This document shows positions 11,197 to 20,712 of a stretch of 64,000 nt of DNA, in pieces (position 1 is the first letter of the stretch; every line of letters begins with the position of its first letter). The notes beneath the pieces are model-generated. The model was given only the letters and a program-made list of their open reading frames with translations, did no database searches and was not told where the DNA came from. This DNA comes from Leidyana gryllorum EB-2025a (Eukaryota; Apicomplexa). The stretch is from assembly GCA_048772705.1 (NCBI GenBank), contig JBLWGC010000230.1:62001-126000 (forward strand). The letters run 5' to 3'. The position numbers and the translations under genes were made by a program.

Positions 11197-13203
11197 TCAG
11201 TGTCGAGATAGAGCTTCATTGGCCATCATGTACTTTGACGCCATTGCATTATTTTCGATCCGTGTCACTGAAAAGAGTAGTTGTTAACCAGAGGATTGGC
11301 TTACTGAACTCATTTTGAGTCTCATCCGCCAACCATTTACGGAGTTGGGGATTTCTTGCCAATGCAGCCTTATATTTACCCTCGCTTCTCGATTTCCCAT
11401 CTTCACTACCACGCGGCTTAGATTGATCTCGCCCTTTGCCATTGAATAGCCATCCAGCGAGCGAAGAGTTTGGAAGGCTGTGTGGTCCGTGTATCCTATT
11501 TTGCTGAGCGGCTGGAGAAGACACAGGACTTCCGTCGCTCAGCAGTCGGCCGAGCGGGTCCTCTCGACGAGTAGTCGCTTTGAGTACCCGAGTCTCGAGC
11601 CGGGTGTGCAACTTGTCTATGTGAGCTGTAACGCTCATAAGCGCCTGTTTCTGTGGGTCTTGGTATCTCCAATAAGCCCGACAGTATATGAACAACGCCC
11701 CGGCAATGCACAACCAACGAATTTTCCTGTACTTGGCTTGTAGGGTGACTCATTCTTTCCTTCTTACGTGATCAGCGCCTTGGCGAGCGCTCTATCGTCT
11801 TCGAAAACCACAAAGAATCCAGCAATGGTGTCAGCAGAGCGCAGCTGCATCTCGTACGTATAATCACACATACTCGACTCTTGCACCCATCGGAACCATT
11901 TCCAATCCTGAGCCGCTCCGTACCCCGCACATGCGCAAATGGAGCGGACAAAGAGCCCCAGTACCCAGCGGAAAAGCGGCCAGCCCCCGTTGCCGATTGA
12001 CACGAGCCATGGGGCTGATCTCAATACACCAAACTCCACCAGGGCCATCCCAGTCCAAACTGGAGTGTCATTCAATGTGATACCAGCCGATGAATAATGA
12101 GGAGTTCGAGGGTGGGGAGGTACGGTGCACAGAGAGCTTACGGAAGTATAGTTCCACACGGGCTCCCGCCGTTTTGGGACTGGTGGTCATATAGTGGGAG
12201 AGGAAGATGAGGAACCCATAGAGTAGACACGTTTGAAGATCAAAGAGTTGGCCTATTCGAAGAGTTTGAGGTGGGATGCTGCAAACATACTTCGGATGAA
12301 TTGATGGAATTGAGTGATGCGATGGAAAGCATCGAATAGATCACTGAAGACTTGGCGTACTTGCGCGTGTTCGCGAGTGACCTCGTCTTGTATATCATCA
12401 AATGCATCTTGCAGGGCCTTGTGGCCGCCTTCAATGGTCGCTTGGATCCGGAGAGTGTCGGTTAGTAGTAGTTGTTGATGGTGGAGTGCGACTTGTTGAC
12501 CGTAAATCAGCTCTTCGTGCTGGTCATGAGCCTGATCACTACATGGAGGGTGGTCGGCAGAGTATCTTTTTTTCTGCTCACAGCTGGGCGACAACTTGGC
12601 TAGCAGTTGAGGACAAGTCGCTCATCTGTGCTCAAAGTCTGATACATTGGATCAGCAGCGGGTTCGTACCAGGTGCTCGGCGCGTTGTTGCCAGAGCGCG
12701 GCGTGAATGTGGAAACAGACCGCTTCTGGTGTCGGCACGAACATTATTAAGAGTGGCGTGCGGATCGGGTATTTACCGAGATGGTTATAGAGTTCCATGT
12801 ACAGCTGGAAGGTGAAATCATTGAGCGTAGTTATGCAATGAGCTATGCTTTGTTCAGTATAGTCAGGTCCATTTTTGAAATCGCAATCATTGGCAATTGA
12901 GGTATGGCGACCTCGGGATGCTTCGTGGCAATAGGCCATGCTGACAGCCATCATCTACAGACAGTGGTTCACGGCGAAGAAGTCTAGACGACTTGCCTTC
13001 TTATCTGGATCGTCAAATGTCGCACAGGGGTCACTGGGGTTGGGGGGATGCTGCAGCAGAGGGGAGTCATGGTGGCGTTTGCGCAAGATATCGAACGCAG
13101 ATTCCCAGCAATGGCCTGTGATTGCCGTTGGAAGGTTGCGGGGAGGGGTGGCAATGGAGTTAGCAGTCGCTGAGCCCAGAAGAAGAGGTCTTAGAAGCCT
13201 CAT
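11197..13203 (-). CDS. KAR5/GEX1/Brambleberry-type nuclear-fusion (karyogamy) protein
   Basis: Nine or more exons read from 13203 to the stop at 11197-11199. Seven introns close in phase: 12726-12776, 12626-12669, 12539-12581, 12253-12290, 12060-12141, 11727-11767, 11268-11304. The junction at about 12946-12975 is unresolved. Order of parts: signal peptide; Cys-rich domain (CWESAFDILRKR, then AYCHEASRGRHTSIANDC, then TLNDFTFQLYMELYNH and VCFHIHAALWQQRAEHL); a Gln/His-rich coiled coil (HEELIYGQQVALHHQQLLL); and several membrane segments, the first being FDLQTCLLYGFLIFLSHYM followed by TSPKTAGARVELYF, then WPLFRWVLGLFV and IRWLCIAGALFIYC. This is the family layout: Cys-rich lumenal domain with a CH-x-x-x-x-GR motif, coiled coil, then membrane helices. 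Known members sit in the nuclear envelope/ER and drive fusion of gamete nuclei. Family call is by motif memory, not a search. Confidence 0.72.
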
Positions 13204-13255
13204 CTGGAATTTTAGTGTGATGAAATTGTGAGTGCTGCCTCTCCTCTTCCAAAGT
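13204..13255. promoter_or_regulatory. Very short divergent promoter region
   Basis: 52 bp between the KAR5-like start (minus, 13203) and the next plus-strand start (13256). It must serve both transcripts unless promoters lie inside coding sequence. Confidence 0.4.
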
Positions 13256-14849
13256 ATGGCCTACTATTCCCCAGTCCATGGGGTTCCTCGAACTCCGCCG
13301 GCTACACCTCCGTACACACCTGCTAGAAATGTTACACCACTGAAACGAGCAAGCGAAGCTGTTTATCCCACTCTGGGCGCAAGCCCCCCACAATACGCCT
13401 CCCACAACCTGCGAGCTGTCACGCCCCCTCCCCCTGTGCCATGGACCCCGCGTCATGTGGCTGAAGACGTATCACGCGCAATGGACCTCGCCGCCAACAA
13501 TAGGCGAGCGTACAGCTACTCAACCGGCACTGCGTCTCAACCGCATACAGCCAGGACTGGCCGCGAAGTTGAGCCTCTGCCGCCGTCTGTGGTCAGATCA
13601 GTTACTCCGCCCCCAAGCCAAGCGTCTGTGGATGAAGGGTGGGTTACAGTATCCACCCTGAACATGTCGCCCTTTATGATTCTCCGGATCAAAGCATTGA
13701 TCGAGCTTGCGGCGATTCAATCCTATCCTAGAAACGAGCAGGTACCTGTCCCGCCCCTATCATTGTTCATCTGTGAGCAGCTGCAAGTGCAAGTATCGGA
13801 GGTTCGAGCTCCGAAAACCTGTTTAACTCGGGGCAAGTCCCGAGAAATGGTGGAGCTTGAGGCGCTGACCTTGGCAGAGGATGAAGACGCTCGTTGCGTC
13901 GCCCTTCTCAACGCATTACTGGGACAGTCTCGTCAGGTGAAAAGACGAGCTTTCGGAGATGTTTTGCGAGAAGTTAACGACAAGTTCGAACGCGAGAGGA
14001 TAGCTATCTTACAACAACAAGTGGATGAGGATATGAAGTCCGGACTCCGTAAATCAAAATTGACTTTCAGCCCAGTGAGTCACCCCCGAAGGCTGTCTGA
14101 TCCTGCACGACGCAATCTGCGCACTGCACTCTGGTTGCTGCTGCACTCTGTTTGCTGCCGCTGATGACTGTCTTGACACACATTGTTCGCAGGGAGCATC
14201 TCTGATCTGTTTTGATAGCAGCGAGAAACCACGGAAGATCCGAGACAATCACGCGAAGCATTTCCACGAGTTTATAGCCCAGCAACAGCAAAGCCTGCAA
14301 GTGATGTCGACACCGTCACCTCCACCTGTGCGGCCTCCAACACCGAGTACCGCGACACCGTCACCGTCGATTCTGAAGGGAAGGTCTATATCAGAATCGC
14401 CCCCAGAAAGCATGACCGTAGGTCCTCGGTGAGTGTACGGAAGCGTCCTTTCACTGTGTTTGTTCCTGAGCCGCGCTCCTTCGACTTCCCAAGGTACACT
14501 GACTGCTTGTTAACTATGAGGTGATTGGACGAAAGCGCAGGAAGAGGGAGCGCGGATGGGAGACGTCACTGCTTCTCAATTTCTCATGCCCCTCTCCTTG
14601 GCGCCGCTTCCGCAGGCTGCCGCCTTTTGGATTGCCCGTTTATGTCCCTAACCATGCAGAGATTCGTTCAGTAGCGTGAGATCGCTATATGATGGGACTC
14701 CTCAACAGCAGCACCAGTTACAACAATCGCCCATGGCCTCGCCCACTTATTACACAACTGCGCTGGCGCCGCCGCTCGCGTACCATTACGCAAGCGCGGC
14801 CTCCACTCCAACATCGTCCACTTCGACGACCACAACTGGCACACTGTGA
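13256..14849 (+). CDS. Pro/Thr-rich unrecognised protein, three exons
   Basis: Exon 1 runs from MAYYSPVHG (13256) to FSP before a GTGAGT donor near 14074. Exon 2 starts after TTCGCAG near 14193 and ends at a GTGAGT near 14429. Exon 3 starts near 14667-14676 (two acceptors fit) and ends in a poly-Thr/Ser stretch at the TGA 14847-14849. The N-terminal third is Pro-rich with repeated TPP motifs (possible proline-directed kinase sites). The centre (about residues 130-285) is likely folded and helical, with VALLNALLGQSRQVKRR and a charged helix. The C-terminus is low complexity (TPSPS, Gln runs, Ser/Thr). No family recognised; the composition suggests a scaffold or regulatory protein. Confidence 0.65.
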
Positions 14850-15042
14850 GTGCGCACTACTCCCTTCCCATCTGTTGGCAGCGGTCTCTATTAGACTGGC
14901 CGCTATTGATGCCTGGCTGGGACGAGTACCTTCGTCGAGGTATTGGCTGATGGTTTCAACCCAATGTTTTACCCCCCCGCAACACTCCTTTTGTGCTTCG
15001 CCAGGCGGTGCTAAAAAAAATTATTGCAAGTTATCACCGCAT

Positions 15043-17029
15043 ATGGCCTTCCCCTCTATCATTTTTAGCCATGCGGAGGCAAGATGGCCTGGCGAGATTA
15101 CCACATTCCGGGATCTTCACCGCCGCTTTGGTGCTGGGGACCAATACTCCGTAAGTAAAATCGTTCCATCCGCGATTGGGGGCTCACCAGGCCGCCTATG
15201 CCCAATGTGGGTGGCGTCCCTGTCGTCAATCTTTCTTGTTTGTTCGTTCACATATGATGGCCTCTTCTTAATTGCAGAGTCTGAGGACCATTGACAAAGT
15301 TGGGTATGTGAGTCAATGCGAGTTCTCGCGTTTCGACCACCAAGGCAATTTGTCACTTTCTGGGACGCACGATCACGATCAGACGCTATTAGTATGCGCA
15401 GGTTCACGCGTGAAATTCTTTGATGTAACAGGCTCGGGAAGCCCAGCTGACACATCCGCTGATACTTTCCCAGTGGTGGCAGAGTTAACGGATTTCACGA
15501 ATTTTGTCCATTGCTGCCGCTTTCGCTCAGGTGAGGAGAGATACCACCATGTCACTCCCTAATCAATCACATCTGTGCCGCAGATGGAAAGCTGCTTGTC
15601 GCTGGCGACGGAGACGGATGTGTGAAACTCATCCAAGCAGCTTCTAAGCGTAGTCTCCGTGTATATAAGGACTTCCACGAGAGACAGAAGGTCCGGGGAG
15701 TCGACTTCTCCAAACATCGCACCCTTGCTGTATCTGCTGGTGACGACCTCAAAGCGAACGTATTCGAGATAAGCACTGACACCCCCATTGCTACTGTCTC
15801 CAACATCCACTCCGATAGTATCACTCTTCTCAATTGCTCTCCCGTTCATCCGGACAATTTTATGACGGGATCGATCGATGGGACCGTAAAAGTGTGGGAT
15901 ATCCGAGAATTGGGTCATTGCGTTTTGAGCCTCGATCATCAAGAATTAGGTGGTGCGAAAGGTGTTACAAGTGCAAAGTACTCACTGGACGGCACCCTGC
16001 TGGTCTGCGCGGCGGGAAACACGATATGTTTGTGGGATACCAGGTCACCCTCCCGGCCTTTGCGCAGTTGGACTCAGCATATGGGCGCAGTGACCAGTTT
16101 GAGCGTCCTTCGTTCAGAGAATGAGCTTTCTCTTCTAACGGGGAGTACAGATCAGACGATAAAAGTTACTGATCTGTCGACAACCGAGAGCGATGATTAT
16201 GTGATCCGAAGCTCTCTCGCAGCCGAAGAGCCATTAACTGCAGTGGCTATGGATTCGCATAATCGTTACGTCGTCGCGGGAACCGAATCAGGGAACCTTC
16301 TTATGTGGAGAAATGGGACGCGGCTGTCGAAAACGGCTGATATGGAAGATGATGAAGCTTTCGTGGCAAAGCACAAGAAGGCTCAGGCACTCATCGGCCA
16401 TGCAGGAACAGCGCGGTTCTTCCAGAGAGGACGACAAGTCAAACCAAAAGCAGGTGATGAGGTCATAGAGGTGAGTGCATTTGGATTTTGCCCGCCTATA
16501 TGTAGAGGTGTTTCTCTCAATTAGGTGACAAGGGGGGGAGAGAGTCGACACTATCTACCAGGTCGCATAGAGAAGATGATGCGTCAGTTCGAGTACCAGA
16601 AAGCGCTAACCGAGGTGGTGAGATTAGGCAGCATAGAAGCCTTCCATGCGGTGATTGAGGAGCTCCTAGCACGTGGGGCATTGGACATTGCAGTACGGGG
16701 AAAGGATTTGGAGGAGTCGAAGAAGTTCTTGAGATTCTTCGCTAAACATTTGCTGAATATCAAGCCGCATTTGGCACAGTCTCTGTACCTCTGTGTTCAG
16801 AAATTCTTAGGTGGGTATCGGGTCAGCACACAGATAGATTTATTGACATCCCTTCTTCCCATCAGAGCACAATGGGGAGTGGTTGGGTGAAAACGGAGAC
16901 GAGTCCGTCGTGGTAGCCGTCCAGCGGACCCGCCAAGCCTTGCAGGTGGAGCTCAGTCGTCACGGCCCGTTCCTCGAAATAGAATCACTCCTTACCTCAC
17001 TTCTTTACGGCACAACTCCAGCGCAGTAA
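15043..17029 (+). CDS. UTP15: UTP15-like WD40 protein, SSU processome
   Basis: Four introns join in phase: about 15151-15277, 15530-15582, 16471-16524 and 16811-16864. An N-terminal WD40 propeller contains HPDNFMTGSIDGTVKVWDIR, LLVCAAGNTICLWDTRSP and LLTGSTDQTIKVTDL. It is followed by the UTP15 C-terminal helical domain, marked by PGRIEKMMRQFEYQKALTEV and HLLNIKPHLAQSLYLC. The order and the 'basic linker then FEYQKAL' feature match UTP15, a UtpA (t-UTP) subunit that binds the 5' ETS of pre-rRNA in the nucleolus and also supports rDNA transcription. The start at 15043 (MAFPSIIFS) is chosen because its frame joins cleanly to exon 2; the N-terminus is the least certain part. Confidence 0.85.
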
Positions 17030-17140
17030 TTGATCGATTGCAGTGCAACGTGCCTCCAATATATATTCATACACCGTCGCAATGCTGTTCTTACATTAGA
17101 ATGGGTAATTACTTATCCCTATGTTGACCAAAAAAACAAC

Positions 17141-18094
17141 ATGTTCTCTGCCCCAAGTAGACCATTGACTTTGACCGCCGAAGAGGAGAACCACATTCTC
17201 CACAGCGCCAAACGCTTGGATCCGTTCTCTGTTTCTCGGGTGCGAGAGGTGACGGAGGAGATCGAGCCCGATCCAGGCGGCTATGAAACAGGAGGGGGGT
17301 ATGAGACAACGAGTTCTTTCGCCAGTTCAGCCAGCACCCGGCGTCATCGTAAGAAAAGACGACGATTAGGACCTCAAACGGAAGCTTTTCTGGCGAATCC
17401 GTCGGACAAGCGTATCAAGTACGTGGGGCGCCGTCTCCGAAAGGCCCGATCGAAAGACGTTTTCCTGAAAGTCTACGACATCACCGAAGGACGAGCTGCC
17501 CAATGGCTCAAACCACTGCTCGGGTCGCAGATCGACGGAATTTGGCACACTGGTTTGGTATGCTTCAAGAAGGAGCACTTTTATTGTGAGTGCGGACAGT
17601 GTATGATGCGACTGACGAAACGATTATTTCAGGTGACGGTATCCAGAGTATGGTCTCGGATGTCGTCGAAGTCAAATTCACTATGACTCTGAAGGATGTC
17701 ATTTACTTGGGACGGACGCGCTTATCCCGGAAAGAGTTTAAAAGGTGCGTGACTGAAGATCGAGTGGCGACATTCTTTCCTCTGCAGGTATATTGCAACA
17801 CATCAAGAGGCGTTTTCACCCGAGAAGTACGACCTCATCAACTGGAATTGTAACCATTTTACTGTCAATGCCGTTCAAGCTCTCTTCCCCACACCCCATG
17901 AAACTTTCCGAGCCCACCGGAAGGGAGCTTCGTTCCCACGCGTTCCCGACTATGTAGTGAACCAACCCGATGAATTTATGTCTACGGTCCGAGGTCGGCT
18001 ACTGGTGTGGATGACGAAGAATGTGCTCGAAAAGGTCGATAACTTCCTCAACAAGCATTTCGCTCAGGGACTCGATGACATCATAGACCGGTGA
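17141..18094 (+). CDS. PPPDE (DeSI/DUF862-like) cysteine protease
   Basis: Introns 17586-17632 and 17745-17787 (47 and 43 nt) join in phase. A variable N-terminal region with Gly/Tyr and a basic RRHRKKRRRLG stretch (possible nuclear signal) precedes the PPPDE fold. The fold begins VFLKVYDITEGRAAQWLKPL, has the catalytic His in GIWHTGLVCF and the catalytic Cys in YDLINWNCNHFT. Known: PPPDE peptidases (permuted papain-like fold) remove SUMO or ubiquitin. Both catalytic residues are present, so the enzyme is probably active. A GTGAGA directly at the stop codon leaves open that one more exon follows. It starts 111 bp after the UTP15 stop. Confidence 0.85.
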
Positions 18095-18551
18095 GATCTC
18101 TAATTTTGACGTCTCCATCCCACTTGTGCTCTCAGCTGGTTCAAACGTCGTTAGCCCGTTTGTTGTATTAATGATCACATCGGTGGAGTCACACGTGACT
18201 ATGGCGTGGAGGACTGAGTGACTTATCACTCACTCACTCACTCACTAACTCACTGTCTCACGGCGGTGCTTCCGGAAAGTGCTGTGTGTGAAGTGTTCAC
18301 ATCGGATAACGCAACATTTCGACCGCTCGCGAGAGAAAGAGAGACGCGCCTGCTGCTGCTATCTCGCCACCCTCGGACTGGGAAGAGCAGATCTTGAGGT
18401 ACGGGGCGCGGGCTTTGCAGCAGTAGCAAGATTCTCGGGAGCTAGACTCTGATTCTCTCTTCTTAGACTCTCAAATTCATACTTTTTGGTTCCAATCTGT
18501 TTTGTTGTTCAACTAACGTGCGTCCGGCGGCTAGTTTCTCCCTCGATCTGA
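18095..18551. other. Intergenic region with a tetranucleotide microsatellite
   Basis: About 457 bp. It contains a TCAC repeat (listed separately), a purine-rich GAGAGAAAGAGAGA stretch near 18330, and otherwise no supported ORF. Confidence 0.6.
18226..18255. repeat. (TCAC)n microsatellite
   Basis: Five tandem TCAC units followed by an imperfect continuation (TAACTCAC) just downstream of the PPPDE gene. Confidence 0.85.
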
Positions 18552-18926
18552 ATGCAAGATACACGACACGACCACTTGGGCACACAGGGGCAGCCCGAGA
18601 CCACTTCAATTCAATTCTTCCAGCGGCATGACCTCATAAGCGACGAGGGGGCGTCGTCCGCCTCAGACAGCGGAGTCAGTGCCGCCGCCATGGCCTACAA
18701 CGTGGGAAAAGAGTCAATTAGGGGCGCCCATAACAAGAGGGGATCCCTGCGACCACTGGTGGTGATGACAAAACGGTTCCCACCAACAAGTATCCCAATA
18801 GAAACTGTTGATCGGTTCGGCCATCCTTATTCAATGAGTCAAGTGGCGGCTGAGAGCCCGGACAGCCCCCAAAAGTGGTGTTGCTGTTGTATATCTATGT
18901 TTCGAAGCTCCCGCGTGCGACAGTGA
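18552..18926 (+). CDS. Small protein with ISDEGASS motif and Cys cluster, paralogue 1
   Basis: 124 codons, intronless as read. Near residue 21 it carries FFQRHDLISDEGASSASD, almost the same as a segment in the next gene. The middle is basic and polar, and near the C-terminus there is a WCCCCIS cluster that could be palmitoylated. No known family. The shared motif and adjacent position show a tandem duplication with strong divergence elsewhere. The motif's Ser/Asp/Glu content suggests an acidic phospho-motif, but that is guesswork. Confidence 0.6.
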   Translation: MQDTRHDHLGTQGQPETTSIQFFQRHDLISDEGASSASDSGVSAAAMAYNVGKESIRGAHNKRGSLRPLVVMTKRFPPTSIPIETVDRFGHPYSMSQVAAESPDSPQKWCCCCISMFRSSRVRQ

Positions 18927-19116
18927 CCGCTGGACGAGCAACGAGTAATTCGCAGCGCCCCTCCACCAAATTTGCGTCCCAATAGTGCCAAGAGGATTTC
19001 TCAGATAGGATGAAGAAATGGGAGGCCCGACCGTCCTTTAGTTGTTGGGCGGCCCACCAACCCCTTGAAGGGGAAAACCATATCAGCGTTTTGCAGCACT
19101 TTTCGACAGATCGCAG

Positions 19117-19929
19117 ATGATCACCACAACCCTTACAAATGCTGCCAACGACAAAGAACATGAAGCTGAGAAAAGCTCAGACGCTCCCTGCGCAAGCCGA
19201 GTGAATCCTGTGGTTCAGCATTTCCAGCGGAACGACTTGATAAGTGATGAAGGCGCCTCCTCTGAGAGCGACGACAATGATGGACCCAACCCCTTCATGG
19301 AGGTCGCTGCAGCACAATTACCGTCTCCGACCAGCGCGTTTGGAGGAGGAGGAGGAGTCAAGTCTCCTGTGATGTATGGTGCTTCCACCACACCGGCTGC
19401 TCTGTCGAGTTTGCGGTCTCAATTCAATCTGGGACCGCCTCTAACTGTTCCCAGTGCCGCCACGTCTCCGATGGAGGCCATGGTGCAGCAATGGCGCGGC
19501 GTCTCCAGCCTGAACGGCCCGCGCGCCGGATGGCAGTCGCCGTCGCAGAGCCCGTCTCCGAGCAGTGCGTCTCCGATGCAGATATCGATGATTCCCTACA
19601 ATCAAACAAGCTATGGGCGCATCAATTCTATGTCTGCTCAAGCAAGTTCGGTAGACTTTTCGCGAACAGGGCGCAACCATCATTCTATACTGGCACCGTC
19701 TCCACTGGTCAAACATTCTTTGGGCTTAGGAGAAATTACCCCTGACACATGGAGATGCTCAGGAACCACAAAGGCTGCCTCCAATGCGACACACTCTCCC
19801 ATGCGGGTCGACCACGACAGCCACATAGTCGGGCGGACCTATAATCGAGTATACTCGATGCCCGCCGCAAACCGCTCAGAGCCCTTGTGGTCCTCAAGTC
19901 GGAGTGCGGCCATCCACTATTATGCCTGA
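19117..19929 (+). CDS. Ser/Pro-rich protein with ISDEGASS motif, paralogue 2
   Basis: 270 codons, intronless; the start ATG follows directly after a TCGCAG trinucleotide acceptor-like sequence. Residues 34-51 read HFQRNDLISDEGASSESD, matching the upstream gene. The rest is Ser/Pro/Ala-rich, with a Gly run (GGGGG) and repeated SPS/SPT sites, and is probably disordered. Function unknown. Absence of the Cys cluster found in the upstream copy suggests different localisation. Confidence 0.65.
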   Translation: MITTTLTNAANDKEHEAEKSSDAPCASRVNPVVQHFQRNDLISDEGASSESDDNDGPNPFMEVAAAQLPSPTSAFGGGGGVKSPVMYGASTTPAALSSLRSQFNLGPPLTVPSAATSPMEAMVQQWRGVSSLNGPRAGWQSPSQSPSPSSASPMQISMIPYNQTSYGRINSMSAQASSVDFSRTGRNHHSILAPSPLVKHSLGLGEITPDTWRCSGTTKAASNATHSPMRVDHDSHIVGRTYNRVYSMPAANRSEPLWSSSRSAAIHYYA

Positions 19930-19978
19930 TGCTTGGGGGTGGGCGAGAGACCGCCAGCCAGCGCTCCCACGGCCGTAT

Positions 19979-20693
19979 TCAGTGTTTTCGGTTGTTCACA
20001 CCCCCGCGCGTTCGAGTGCTTTTCCCACTCTTGACTGATATTTTACTTCTCCTGCTGCCCTTCGAAGTGGCGGATCGGGTTTCGTGCAAGTTCCGATACT
20101 CCGCCATCTTGGCATCAAAATCGCTCGCCAAGGTTCTGAGCCTCGCCATAGCAAATCCCAGCGGGTCTGCCAGATAAGTTGCGTCTTCTAAAAGTGACAA
20201 CAATTCGTCCACCCCTCTGAGTTCGTCAATCTCAGTCTCCTTTCGTGTCAAGTTTGTCTTGTGGAGCTCTGATCGTAGTTGTCGGTACCGCTGCTCCTCT
20301 GTGAAATGGTAAAAGTTGAAATCAAAGATTCCCGACCAACTTTCAGCTCACCTTTCAATGCATCGAGCTTTTGGCTTTCTGCATTCAAAGCATCACTAAT
20401 AGCGCTCAGGTCGGCAAGAGCCTTGCCATGCTGCTTTATGTCGTCTGCGGCTTTCCCGCGCTTCTCTATCAGGTCTATCAAGGCTGCTTTCGCCTCCCGC
20501 CGCTCCTTAGCCTGCAGCCTTTTTCTCTTGGATCGGGCATACTGAGGCAAATCTCCTGAATCCTGACTTTTGGACTCTGAGGCCAAAGTCTGAGGGTTAG
20601 ACGTGAACTGTCGTCGTGATTGTCAACGGAACTCACTGGGAAAGGAGTCGACCTCGAGGCCACAGTTCGACTCGCCTTGCGAACTTTCGGCAT
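19979..20693 (-). CDS. SLX9/FAM207-like ribosome biogenesis factor
   Basis: Three exons read from ATG 20693 (MPKVRKASRT). The intron near 20584-20635 (GTGAGT...CTCAG) and the intron near 20295-20352 (GTGAGC...TTCACAG) both join in phase. It has a basic N-terminus, then SKRKRLQAKERREA (lysine/arginine helix), ALADLSAISDAL, and a C-terminal helical part with LLSLLEDATYLADPLGFAMA, then a very basic tail. SLX9 proteins have the same order: basic helix, a short 'dLsdal' motif, and an 'E-x..F..dPl..i..hL' C-terminal motif. They act in nucleolar 40S maturation. The call rests on motif order in a small protein and could be wrong; a generic coiled-coil nucleolar protein is the alternative. Confidence 0.5.
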
Positions 20694-20712
20694 TCCCAAA
20701 AAAAAAGTTACG

